A DNA stretch of 64,000 nt, from assembly GCA_002104935.1 (NCBI GenBank), contig MCGT01000001.1, positions 434,001 to 498,000 of the forward strand, written 5' to 3'. Origin of the DNA: Hesseltinella vesiculosa (Eukaryota > Mucoromycota > Mucoromycetes > Mucorales > Cunninghamellaceae). The notes under the pieces were generated by a model that ran no database searches, was not told the origin of the DNA, and saw only the letters and a program-made list of their open reading frames with translations. Both the position numbers and the translations under genes were made by a program. Shown here one piece after another: positions 11,038 through 21,502 of this stretch (the stretch's first letter is position 1; each line of letters begins with the position of its first letter).

Positions 11038-12159
11038 CTACGATGAAGTAAGGAGAGGCTGGAGCTCGACCTTTGGTTGAGTCGTGTTAGGGAGAGGTTG
11101 TTGTGCAGGTTGAGGTGCTTCCATCATGGGTGCTGGGTGCGGTTGCTGCTGTGTTCGCTGCCAGTCATAAAAGGCATCCCATTGCTGCTGCTGATACTCG
11201 TGTTGCTGTTGGTGAGGCTGGATCGGAGGCTGCTGCGTATTCCTTTGCCAGGCATAGAACTCTTCCCATTGCAGGCGATACATATCTTGTTGCTGCTGCG
11301 GCTGATGTTGCGTCATAGGGTATGGGTTGTTATACAGCTGCTGGTCAGCGGCAAAGGTGGAAGTGTGGACGGCGGAGTAGCCACCGACCCAGGAATGAGC
11401 CGAGTGCACAGCTACGAGGAGGGCCAAAGGAGGGCAAAGCATGACAAAGCCAGAAAACATCATGCTAACAGGGAAATTCATCGATATGTTGTTAATAAAT
11501 GTCGTGGAGGGGACGCTGGTAACACCGCGCATGATAACATCAAGCGAGACCAGCGCCAGGTAAACGTAGAAGAAGCGATGGAGTCGGGAGTGGAATCCAA
11601 TGACAATGGCCAGAAACATAAGGACCAACCACCAGCCCAGTGAGCCGCCAATCACACTGTAGATCATAGGACCATAGTTTGAGGGGATCACTTCGACGAT
11701 GGGCAGCATTCCCATTAACAGCTTGTATCTGCGGATGAATAAAAAGACACCCAGCATAAGGTACATCACAAAAGCAACGCAGTAAGTGAGAATGAAGCAC
11801 CATCCCCACATACTTGTGTACCACGGCCCTTTCGTGCCTCGTGCCTGCACCATTGCCACTGGGAAAACCAGGGCGCCCATTTCAGACATCGGCACAATCA
11901 AGATTTCAGGCAGTGTTGTGTAGGAGGAATGCATGCCATTGTAGTAAGGTTGCATGTCGTAGGCTACCGTGGCAACAGACAGGATGCGTCCAACGAGACC
12001 GAATAAGAGGATGGCAAGCAGCCCTCTGAGAATCTGCTTTTCAGCCTGCAATTTCCGGCGCGTGTGCAAAACGACGGCGTAAACCAAGCCGGCAAGGAAG
12101 AGGAGCATGCTGACAATTGCCAGCGCCAACATTGTAACCGTTGCGTTACTGGCAGCCAT
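11038..12159 (-). CDS. orphan seven-transmembrane protein with Gln-rich C-tail
   Basis: 373 residues in one uninterrupted frame, unusual beside the intron-rich neighbours. Seven hydrophobic segments are visible: about residues 8-32, 43-65, 84-106, 117-142, 168-190, 195-215 and 228-255. The short extracellular N-terminus carries Asn-Ala-Thr, a possible glycosylation site. The last third (about 275-373) is rich in Gln, Pro and Tyr with an imperfect repeat (RLQWEEFYAWQR, QQWDAFYDWQR). I do not recognise a named receptor family; the layout fits a GPCR-like sensor, but that is inference. The region upstream carries another hydrophobic frame that may be a 5' exon. Confidence 0.7.
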   Translation of the reverse strand: MAASNATVTMLALAIVSMLLFLAGLVYAVVLHTRRKLQAEKQILRGLLAILLFGLVGRILSVATVAYDMQPYYNGMHSSYTTLPEILIVPMSEMGALVFPVAMVQARGTKGPWYTSMWGWCFILTYCVAFVMYLMLGVFLFIRRYKLLMGMLPIVEVIPSNYGPMIYSVIGGSLGWWLVLMFLAIVIGFHSRLHRFFYVYLALVSLDVIMRGVTSVPSTTFINNISMNFPVSMMFSGFVMLCPPLALLVAVHSAHSWVGGYSAVHTSTFAADQQLYNNPYPMTQHQPQQQQDMYRLQWEEFYAWQRNTQQPPIQPHQQQHEYQQQQWDAFYDWQRTQQQPHPAPMMEAPQPAQQPLPNTTQPKVELQPLLTSS

Positions 12160-12787
12160 ATTGGTATTGTTGAAGTCAGGGAAAAAAGAAAAAAGATGAT
12201 CATTTCAGGAAAGAGATCCAAAACTTTAACAGTGAAAAACTCAGCCATGACTTCATTCGTCTGTGTCATTGCACCGCCTCATTTTTTTTTTTATCCTTTA
12301 CTCACTTGACATTGCTCAGGGCATCGAGCCACAGTAAATAATACCAGCATTGACGCCACAATAAACAGGAGATCAGTAAATGAAGTGGATGTTGCTGAGA
12401 AAGGATCTGATCTGAGCATTTCAGCTATGCAAAGGCCGCAACAGTCGCCCAGCATTTGCCCAATCTGTGCGAAACTTGCGACGAGAAAAAGAAAAATCAT
12501 TCGCTTGAGACAAAGAGAAAAAAGCAATGGACAGAGGAGTGAAAGACTTGTGTGACCCAATTGGTTCAAAAACGATATAAACTGTTTTGTGGCACAAAGA
12601 ACCGCGCCACACTTTCAAGCAGTGATCGACGGCGAAGCGGGATTTCATTTTTCTGGTTTTTTTTTTTTAGGCAGCGGTCCCAGAGATGAAAACTGGAGCC
12701 AGGCCTGATGGATATTGCTTTGCAGTTTGCAGTGTACATCGACGTTTATTGACACAAGACAAACATGCAGAGCAGGGAAAGCTGTGA
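12160..12787. other. intergenic region with an unassigned hydrophobic frame
   Basis: On the reverse strand at about 12291-12569 there is a short frame with two hydrophobic segments (MIFLFLVASFAQIGQ; TDLLFIVASMLVLFTV). It runs into a strong GTGAGT donor, so it could be a 5' exon of the 7TM gene. I could not find an acceptor joining it in frame. The rest holds leader and 3' UTR sequence. Confidence 0.3.
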
Positions 12788-14359
12788 CTAGGTGAGCGGG
12801 CGGAAGGAGGGGCCAGGCTGCTCGGCATCAGTGACAAACAAGTGCTCCCATTGATCCATCGGAATGATGCTTCCAAACAGTTGCGTCATATTGTCACCCA
12901 GCTAAACATTTGAAAAAAAAAAAAAAAACAGGAATATGAGATGACTTTCTGTCTCGACCCCCCCCCCGGGCGTACCTTGTCCAGCTCACGGATGATGTCT
13001 TCCATCATGGTGACATAGGCAAAATAGAAGATGTAGACGTGGTCCTTTTCCATGGCGACCTGGTGCTTGTAGGCCTGGATGTCGCGTAGCTGGGCCAAGA
13101 GGCGTTTCCAGGCTTGCTTTGCAGGAGGGAAATAAGGCGGCAGAGGTGTTTTCAGATGCAGAGCCGAGGCAAGCAAGTAAAAATAAAGCAGAACGTTGCC
13201 CACCATTTCGCGGCGCTCGTGGGCGGCAGGCAAAATGAAATTGGATTGCACGTCGTCAAACCACTCGTCGCGCAAGATCAGCATCCGCATAGAGAGGAAT
13301 TTGTCGACGATATTTTGGCACGAGTCCAGCATCAGGCGGTAGGTGGCGATGGGGAATTGTCCTTTGAGGCGGGGCTCGTTGGGCGTTTGGGTGAGGAGTT
13401 CCTGGAGCTGCAGCAGATCACGCTGGAGGGCAAGTTCGTGACGCAAAAACGTGCGGCGCAGAAGCTTGCGTTGGATGTCTGGCGTCAGGAACAGCTGACG
13501 TTGGTCGTTGGGGTCGTTTTCGCCAGCAGGGTGGAAGGGCTTGTCGACTGGCCGTTCCGAATACACTGCTACCAGCTTTTGGTAGAGCCAGGCCAGTCTC
13601 AGCAGCATGTCCGACAAGCCTTTGCGCAGCTCCACGCGCGCTTCGTAGGGCCACACGTAGGCCGTGACCACCAGGCCAAACACAACGCCCACGAGGATAG
13701 AGACGCAACGCTGGAAGGCAAGCTCCCAGACCTCGATGCGGTCGGTGACCCGGTCGTTGTACTTGTTCAGCATCACAAGGTTGTAGGCGAGCAGGGTGAA
13801 TTGACCGAATTTGCCGTGCTTGTGATTCAAGATAAGCCAAAAGTTCGGGATGGAGAACAGCCAGGTGACGAGCGGGAGCACATACATGTTGCCAGGGAAC
13901 AGCAAGTACAGGGCCACCGCCGAATAACATCCGAGGATGGTGGAAAAGATGCGATAAACAGCCACGAGGTTTGTGCCGCCGACCGTCGGCGTCATCACCA
14001 CCATCAGCTGTGGAAGGAAAAAAGAAACAAGGTGAGCCTGTGTTTGGAGGGAGAAGTCATGCACGTTACGGTGATCAGGGCCCATTCCATGCGCCATTCA
14101 CGGAACCAAGGACCGGTGCTGTCCAAAAAGGCGGGGGTCGCGAGCACAATGGCGGCCACCGTTGCCTTGATCGCATAGCGAAGCTTCTGCTGCTTGAACA
14201 AGGACAGGCCTTGCCATACACTGATAAAAAAACGACGCCAGGCTGTCTTTGGGACTGGGGTATGCAGGGTATCCATCTGGTTGCGCTCGTTTGGAGTGAA
14301 TTCATCAAATTCGGTGACTATCGGAAGAAAGAGGACGGACGGAACGTGAGCTAGCCAAT

Positions 14360-14390
<31 letters not shown>

Positions 14391-16766
14391 CCAAAACGGC
14401 GTGCTTTACCTGACGGTTGCCGGAGGCCTTTTTTGTCGCGTCGGAAAAAGGAGAACAGGGAGCCGTTGTGATTTTCGTTTTCCAGTTGGCCGACAGATTC
14501 GATGAGGACGACCAGATGACGGGCAAATTCAAGCATGTTGAAGACAAAAAAATAGACCAGGAACACTTGTTCGGTGGGCGACTGGTTGGGGTCTTTTTGT
14601 TGCTGGTGAAGGCGTTCGAGGGCACGGCGCTGGGCGACTTCAAAGAGCGCAATGGCCTTGGTCAGGTTGGTGCGCAAGTTTTGGATGGTAGGAATACGAG
14701 GTTGCTTGTCGTGCTTGTACGACACCGGAGGTGTGGCAAACCGAGTTTGTAGATGGGCAAGCGTCTGTTTGCAGGTGTAGGCCAGCGACTTCAAGGGTTT
14801 CTTGATCGAGCCAATGTAACGCGTAAAGTGATCATCCTCCACCGTCCAGGAATCCAGAATGGCACTTTCTTCGTCTTCCAAGAGGCTTTCGAAGGAGCTG
14901 CCGCCGGTGCTGTCGTAGGTGCTGGTGAACAGGCTGCTGTGGTGGCTGGGTGATGATGCTGGCATCTGCAGGGACTGGCTTCGCTGCAACGTGCGTGTGC
15001 GCTTCAGCTGGTTTTGGATCTTGCGTCGCCGGAATCCGGCTCGGATGTTCAGCGTATCCTGCTGCTTCGTTGATTTGTTGGCTGTACCGGTGGTTGTTTG
15101 TGGACGGGCCAGCAGAGGTGTTGTTTCCGAGGCAGAGGCGGTCGGATGAGCCATAGTGGAAGTCAGGTTCGGCGATGGGGAGGGTTGCTGATTGGCCCAT
15201 TCGAATTGAAGACCACAGCTGCTGCGCAGACCACCCATGTACTGGGCCAGTCGTTCCATATTTTCGACAATGCGTTCGTAGTCGGCTTCATGGTGGCGCA
15301 TGTGTTTGTTCCAGAGGATTTCAAACTTGGCTTCTTGGAGAGACTTGCGCAGAGCGGTGTAGCTGGATCGGTGGTCCTCAATTGCCTTTTGCAGCGTACG
15401 GTTGGCTTTGAATTCAGGTAGATCGTCGTCCAGTAAAAACGTCTTGGTCAGCAATTTGAGAAGGATGCGATAAGACGAAAGCGCCGTATCAATGTCCTTG
15501 CTAGTAAGATGGTATCACAAAAAAAAAAAAATCAAGCTCGTGTCAAGAGTGGCCAATGACGTCAAGCAGATGCTTTGCTGTTACCGTAGTTTTTTTGAAG
15601 CAGACGACGGCCAAAACACAACGCAGCTCGTAATGGTGATCACAGCACCGATGGCAATGGCTTCATAAATTTCTTCGATGCGGGTGGTATCAAAATCGCC
15701 CAAATTGGCTGAGCCTTCGCGGACAACAATAATGAAAATGATGATGAAGCATAGACTGGAGGCTTAGGTGAGGCAAGAAAAAAGAAGTGAGAGATCCCAG
15801 TCGGGCGATTTCTTCCTTTTACCCGTTGCAACGGGAGGTTTGTTCCAGTAAGCCTTGAGGAACGAGACAAGAAAGGTGGGGCCGGCCAGCCAAATGAAAA
15901 GTGAGATACAATGCGCAAGGATGAATTGGGACCTATCCACGAAATAATCCGTTGTCCACATGGAGCCCATGCAAACCAAAAGAGCAAAGAGGGTGTAGCC
16001 CCAACCATAAAGAGAGGCTTCGGCCATGCCGCCCAACGACTTGGCGGGGTTGAAGAAGACGGTGGCGGTGGCGACCAGATGGCTGGAGGTTTTGTTGTTG
16101 CCGATCAAAGCATTCAGGGCTGGCACAAACGTGAACAAGGAGCCCAGGAGGTAGGCAAAGCTGCATTTGAGTACAAGTTGACCACGAGGGGTGAGCGTTA
16201 AGCGGCGGGTGCAGTGAGCGATGAAGGACGAAGGCAGTTTGTACCAAGGCAGAGGGCGGACATCGTCAACAACGGTATAGCGCAGCGAGTGGGGCTGCTG
16301 CTGCTGCTTTTTAAAAGGGAAGAATGGCGTGTCTGAATCATCCTCACTGCTGCTGCTGCCACTGCTGTCATTGTCACTGCTAGAGTCAGAGCCATGCTGT
16401 TCAAGCTGCAGCGTGGATGTGGTATAACGTGGTGGGTGCAAGAGCGCTGGCGTTCTAAATTCAGCGTGAGTAAAAAGGGAGTACGATGTTGCCATGGCAA
16501 GGCTGGGCTTACGGATCTTGTTCAGGGATATCTTGCTCAGGTAATGTTGACAATGAGACGGTGCGTTTTTGGACGGTGCCGTCATCCATAATAACATCAA
16601 CTTCGCTGGTTAATGAAGAGGGCGGGAGCGGAGAGGCGTCCGTCAGTGAGCGATAAAACGAGGACGGGATGGCCTGGGGGGATGACGAGTAGAGGAATTC
16701 TCTATTTTCACTAGAAGGACTGTTCGCATTGCGGGGTAATCTTTTGGAAGACTCTTCGTCCTCCAT
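12788..16766 (-). CDS. BRE4-type FUSC/ALMT-like membrane protein (putative ER or aromatic acid exporter family)
   Basis: 1182 residues from seven exons (reverse): 16513-16766, 15823-16454, 15585-15762, 14410-15500, 14070-14317, 12976-14007 and 12788-12901. Layout: Ser-rich N-terminus; a first membrane block from about residue 178 (FAYLLGSLFTFVPALNALIG, WGYTLFALLVCMGSMW, ILAHCISLFIWLAGPTFLV, LCFIIIFIIVVREGS, AIAIGAVITITSCVVFW); a long soluble loop with coiled-coil and TTPLLARP segments; a second membrane block (RYAIKATVAAIVLATP, WALITLMVVMTPTVGGTN, YVLPLVTWLFSIPNFWLIL, CVSILVGVVFGLVVTAYVWP); and a helical C-terminus. This tandem arrangement is that of fungal brefeldin A-sensitivity Bre4-like proteins with ArAE/FUSC domains. 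Substrate and compartment are not known from sequence. The initiating Met at 16766 is preferred over one further upstream in a T-rich leader. Confidence 0.85.
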
Positions 16767-17160
16767 GAATGAAAGATAAAATAGATGCTGAAGAAGAAAA
16801 AAAAAAAAAAACAATAAAAAAAATCGAGCGGGCTGGCCTTTTCTCGCCGTGGACGTGAAAAGGTTGATCTGTGGAACTTGGGCCAATGAAAAAGGTTGAT
16901 GCTTGGCGTGTCCGTTCAAAAAATCACCTTGCATCTTCTGCTGTCATGATTTGAGTGCAAGGTGGTCCAAACGTCCATCTTTGATCTCATCCTCGAAAAA
17001 GAAGCGCCAATTGGAAATCATGTGATTCATTTTTTTTTGCTGCAACCCCGCAAAGTTTACAGTGTTTCTCGCTCCGCTTTTTTTTCTCAATTAAGAAAAC
17101 TCTTTTTTCTTCCTCTTCCTCTCTTTTCTCACCGTCCCCAACTATATTATTTTTAGAAAG
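16767..17160. promoter_or_regulatory. divergent promoter of the BRE4-like and SHR3 genes
   Basis: 394 bases between divergent starts. Pyrimidine-rich leader before the SHR3 start (about 17077-17150). No specific operator recognised. Confidence 0.4.
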
Positions 17161-17996
17161 ATGACAAAAGAGTACTACCAAAAGACAAAGGTGGCCATGA
17201 TCCTCTGCTCCTGCTTCTTTGCCTATGGCGTAAGTCATCCAACAAAGATGGTCACAACGTCTCATTCCTCTTTAGACCTATTGGTCTGATTGGGCCTTTG
17301 ACTATTATTTGTTGTGGGCCAACCCTGCTGATCATCCTGAAGCTGTCAGCCGAGCTGCCGTAAGTCATCATGTCGTTTTCTCTTAGTGAGGCGCAGACAG
17401 CTCACCTTGTCATTTTGAAGTTGTACTATACTGCTCAAAACGACATTCCCAACATTTTAAAGTATATTCCCTTGGCCAACTTGTTTATTGGTGCTATGGG
17501 TTTCTCTGCTGGCCTTGCCAATATGACCGAAAGCAATGCTCTGTTTGATGGTGCCTCTATCAGTAAGTCTTTAGAGTGACAGAAGAATCGGACTGATTTT
17601 ATCTTGACTAGTCCTCTTGTTGTTTGCTGTGTCGACTTATGCCACCTCTGTCAAGCCTGGTAAGTAACGAGGGTTTGGCGCGACCAACGTGGGATGACTG
17701 ACACCTCTCCTTTTTTGCTTCTACGTAGCTTTGCTTACTATTTCTGAATCAAAGAACAACGATGACATCTTGGCCTCGCTGAAAAACATCGCTGCTGCTC
17801 ATTTTATCACTGTCATGGCCATCACCGGTAAGAAGGAAGCAAAGAAGGAAACGTCAAGTAACACTTTTTATTTTAACAAGGTATCATTTGCTTGCAACTG
17901 GCTCATTTGTTCGTCATGAAGAAGTCATCCAAATCCGAAAAGAAAGCTGAAGCCAAGGAAAAGGTCGAAGCTGCTGCCAGCAAGAAAACGGATTAA
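17161..17996 (+). CDS. Shr3-type ER membrane chaperone for amino acid permeases
   Basis: 193 residues from six exons: 17161-17229, 17276-17359, 17397-17562, 17612-17659, 17729-17827 and 17881-17996. Four hydrophobic segments are seen: near residues 11-22 (VAMILCSCFFAY), about 84-100 (ANLFIGAMGFSAGLAN), about 106-122 (ILLLFAVSTYATS) and about 142-168 (AHFITVMAITGIICLQLAHLFV). A Lys/Glu/Ala-rich cytosolic tail ends in KKTD. The motif YWSDWAFDYYLLWANP after TM1 is the fungal Shr3 signature. Shr3 prevents aggregation of amino acid permeases in the ER and helps load them into COPII vesicles. Length is close to yeast Shr3 (about 210). Confidence 0.9.
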
Positions 17997-18135
17997 TATT
18001 ATATTTTTTTTTTTTTTGGTTCATTGATTGAACTTGCCCGCGGAATTTGAAATAAAAAATAGCCTGCTGTGGAAAAAAAAATGCTCAGTTGATTCCTTTT
18101 TGTTTTTCAATTCTTGAACCATCGACCGGATAACC

Positions 18136-18890
18136 ATGACCGCTGCATTCTCATTGGAAGAGACATGCCAACAGCTCGATTCCCTGGCGCTGACGTACTT
18201 GGCCAAGATGAATGAATATACCCTAGAACGACATGCCGTTGCCAAAGAACTAGAAAAAGCAAGGGCTGCCAACGAAAAACGAGAGGATCTAATTATGTTT
18301 ATCTAGGGTTTCTTAGACTTGGCCCATGCAAAGTATACCATGGGAGCCAAGACCATCTCCCATCTCTCCTACGACCAACGCATGAAGGCCCATCTGCAAG
18401 TGTGAGTATCGACAAAACCGTTGCGAGTGACCTCGTGATCAAGCCTGACTGATTGATTGATGGGGTGCCCCAATTATAGAAATACACAACAAAAAGACGA
18501 TCACGCTCCTTTTGTCATCCACCGACCCGACCAAAACACGGCAACAGCTCTACGCCAACGAAAAACCAAGCAAAAGGATTGGATCCAGGAGCCAACACAG
18601 GATGACGACCAGCAAGAATATGAAATGGATGAAAAAAAAAAAAAAAGGGCCAACAGCGACCCTTTGCACTGGTTTGGTCTTCTGGTGTCGCCGTCTTTGC
18701 GTACTAGCCAACAGTGTTTTAAAAACGGTAAACTCCCTCCTTCCGGAGAATGAGCTCATCCTGTCTTCTTTTTTGTGTAGCCCTGCCACACATCGTCGGT
18801 CTTGCAAATCAAGTTCATGAGCTTCAACTGTTGGAGCAGCAATACCAGTCCCTTGTTGAGAAAAAAGACCAAGCCATGGAGTCAGAGTGA
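18136..18890 (+). CDS. Vma22/CCDC115-like V-ATPase assembly factor
   Basis: 191 residues from four exons: 18136-18258, 18307-18401, 18480-18727 and 18781-18890. The first intron (48 nt) has no usable GT donor and must be GC-AG (AAAA/GCAAGG, then CTAG/GGT). With it the frame gives the family core: LDSLALTYLAKMNEYT, then GFLDLAHAKYTMG, SYDQRMKAHLQV, and DPLHWFGLLVSPSLR before a C-terminal coiled coil. Vma22 works with Vma12 and Vma21 in the ER to assemble the Vo sector of the vacuolar proton pump. A Lys run in the linker is encoded by an A13 tract that could also be a sequencing weak spot. Confidence 0.87.
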
Positions 18891-19043
18891 AAGCAACAAA
18901 CACAGAAAAAAAAAACGTTTTTATTCAATGAAATAAACAAACATGAGACAGAAAAAAAAAAGCAATCAGCAAAGTTGGGGAAAAGGAAAGACGTGGAGAA
19001 AAAAAATAGACGTTCATCTTCAAGACTGGCGAAAGAAAAGGCG

Positions 19044-19504
19044 TTAATGGATGTCACTTGTAGGCTGGGCAGCCATCACCGACGGTTCATCAGGTCGAGA
19101 CGCACTTACATTTTGTTCATGTTGGCGTAAATTTTGGAACGTTTCTTGATCAACAAGCTAAAAAGAAAGTTTAAAAAAAACGTGAGGTCGACATGACGTC
19201 AAACTCACCCGACCTCACACCACTCTTTTACCTGCACTTTCTGACGATGATGGCTCATCGGCTCATATTTGTTATCTTCTTCTACAATGGCAATTTCATC
19301 AGCATAGGAACCCCAATTGCCATGACCAGCACCGGCTTTCTTCACTGTTCCTCGGATATCAGCACCATTTCTTTACGAGTGGAACAAACGAACAAAAAAG
19401 CCCGGAACGGTGAGTATCGTTTGAACTTCCGACTATCCTCTAGATTACCTTGCGACATGGCGGTCATGACTGTAGGAATAGATATTGTCCTTTGAGCGGG
19501 TCAT
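19044..19504 (-). CDS. small HABP4/PAI-RBP1-like RNA-binding protein
   Basis: 102 residues from three exons (reverse): 19449-19504, 19232-19370 and 19044-19157. The start at 19504 (MTRSKDNIYSYSHDRHVA) is the only one that keeps phase into RNGADIRGTVKKAGAGHGNWG, the Gly/Lys-rich motif of Habp4/Stm1-type proteins, followed by YADEIAIVEED. In the last exon a strong GTAAGT donor and a CAG acceptor (19065-19109) would remove exactly 45 nt in frame, so two C-termini are possible. Family members bind RNA and non-translating ribosomes; that role is inferred here. Convergent with the VMA22-like gene. Confidence 0.7.
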
Positions 19505-19782
19505 ACTAGGTGTTGGATTTTTTTTTATAAAAAGCTTTAATGGAAAAAGAAAAAAAAAAAAAAAAAGTGTGGGAGTTCCCAACGATTTAAATAACCAAGG
19601 GGTGTGTGGGATGATTTTTTTCTTGGCGGGTGGGAAATACATAAAAAAAAATCGAAACATTCATGCGCGTGTTGTGGTTGGTTCATTTTTAGATTTCAAC
19701 TCAGCAACTGTCTGATTTTGGGTGGGCAGAAAGGAACCACAAACAAAAAAAAATGGTTGTATGGCGTGCTTTTTTGTTACTC

Positions 19783-21502
19783 TTAATGCACTGGTTGACA
19801 GCCAGGTGCTAATGTGACAGGATGGTTGGGTTTCAAAAACGAATCCACTGTTACGTAAAACGTGTACGCTAACAAGCCTACACCCACCAAGACAAGCATC
19901 CCGTCCACGGCTTTTTCTCGTTTCCTTTGCGCAATCTTCCAGTGAAACATCCCTGGGAAGATATAACAGAGCGGTATACATGCCACCGAGCCAACTAAGA
20001 AAAATGCCCGGTTCAGTCTTTCTGTCCAGCCTCCCCCTCCTTTTTTTTTTTTTTTTTTTTTACCCAAAGCGACAAATTTGTCCAGGTTTTCACCGCCAAC
20101 CAGATAGGCGGTGGCGGCACAAGCCAAGGTTAATCCGCAGCGGAACAAATTTTTCCCCCATTTGACAGCCTGACTTTGAGAGCCCGACAGGCATTTGCGG
20201 AAGATGATGTTTTCCATGATATTGATCGCCGGGAACATCATCAAGGGGATCCTGTTCGAATAGGCAAGACATCAGTGACTATCCCCTCCTTTGTCTGGGC
20301 CATTACGTGAGGATGATGGCAATGGAGTAAAGCAGCTGGACCGTGATGGTCAATGGGTTGTTGGGTGGGAAATTGTAAATGACAGCAGCTTGGATGCGGT
20401 CACCGTAAGCCAGGTAGGAGATCCCACCAATCAGCAAGTATACCACGCACACAATGATCATGCCTGCCCAGACCACCAGAGGGAATTTCTCGGGGTTTTC
20501 CATGCTCTCAGCAATGGGAATCACAAGACCGACACATTCAAACGCAAACACCGCCGTCCCGACCATCAGGCCAATTTCCTCTGTGTTGACCGCCTGGATG
20601 TTGGGCCCTGGGCCATAACGCCGCAGCTGGTCACCTGTGAAATAGAGCACACACAGCAGTCCAAACAAAATAAATACATCGGCTATAATCGCCGTCAATG
20701 ACAGCTTTGCGATCTGTCGCACCAACACCATTGGGATCAACACCAGCAGGGGCAGCCAAATCCACATTTCGTGGGACATAAACACACGGCACTGGCTCAG
20801 CACTTGCACTACATTCACCATGTTGCCTGAAATAAAAATAAAGTACGAACATACAAAGCCAAGCTGAGAAATCACAATGAAAAACAGCACGAGATACTTG
20901 ACTGTTTTTCCAAAGAGTGCACCGCCAAGCTCGCCGTAGCCGCCACCGATGCACTGATGGGTCCGTACCAATCGCAAAAAGGCCACAAGACAGATAACCG
21001 CCACCACCACCATCAGCACCGTCGACAGCACTATCCCACCATTCAGAAACCTCAAGGAAAGGGGGTTGTAAAAACGTTGAGCGTGCTATCTTTTTTTTTT
21101 TTTTTCCAAGTCTCACCCTCGAGGCAAAAACAGAACTCCGCTCGACACGCAGGCTTTTAAAAACATGAATAAAGCCTTTCCAGGCGAGGAAGTGGCTGGC
21201 ATCGCCTGGTGCTCTTCCACCCCACCATCGCCTTTTTCGGGCTGTGGATCGGCCGAGTCGCTGGCTTTCATAGCAGAATGTTGCAGGCGATGGGAGGACA
21301 CCCAGCGTTCACTGGCAAGATGGCCATAGCCTGAGAAGGAGGTCATCGAATAGGAAAAGGATGATTTGCTCGGCATGGGCGGCCGTTTGGGAAACGATCG
21401 GCGTGGGCCTGTACGAAATCGCCGGACTGCTTCGTCCTTGGCCAACTGAGGTAGCGTATCCATTGACTGGCTTCGATTCCTTTCGATGATCGGAGGGTCC
21501 AT
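19783..21502 (-). CDS. Avt3-type vacuolar amino acid transporter
   Basis: 509 residues from four exons (reverse): 21117-21502, 20307-21050, 20064-20251 and 19783-19994. A basic, Ser-rich cytosolic N-terminus of about 110 residues precedes about 11 membrane segments. The first crosses a splice junction: KALFMFLKACVSSGVLFLPR joins GFLNGGIVLSTVLM, the hallmark of the Aa_trans (AAAP) family. Further landmarks are GGYGELGGALFGKTVKYLV, VFAFECVGLVIPIAESMENP and IPLMMFPAINIME. Avt3/Avt4 and Avt7 export neutral amino acids from the vacuole; the N-terminal extension and the IPIAESM motif fit this branch. Substrate range is inferred. Confidence 0.9.

Noticed and set aside
13114..14178. 354-codon frame antisense to the BRE4-like gene
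   Set aside because: Overlaps conserved membrane segments on the other strand; composition (His/Gln/Gly-rich) is typical of a mirror frame.
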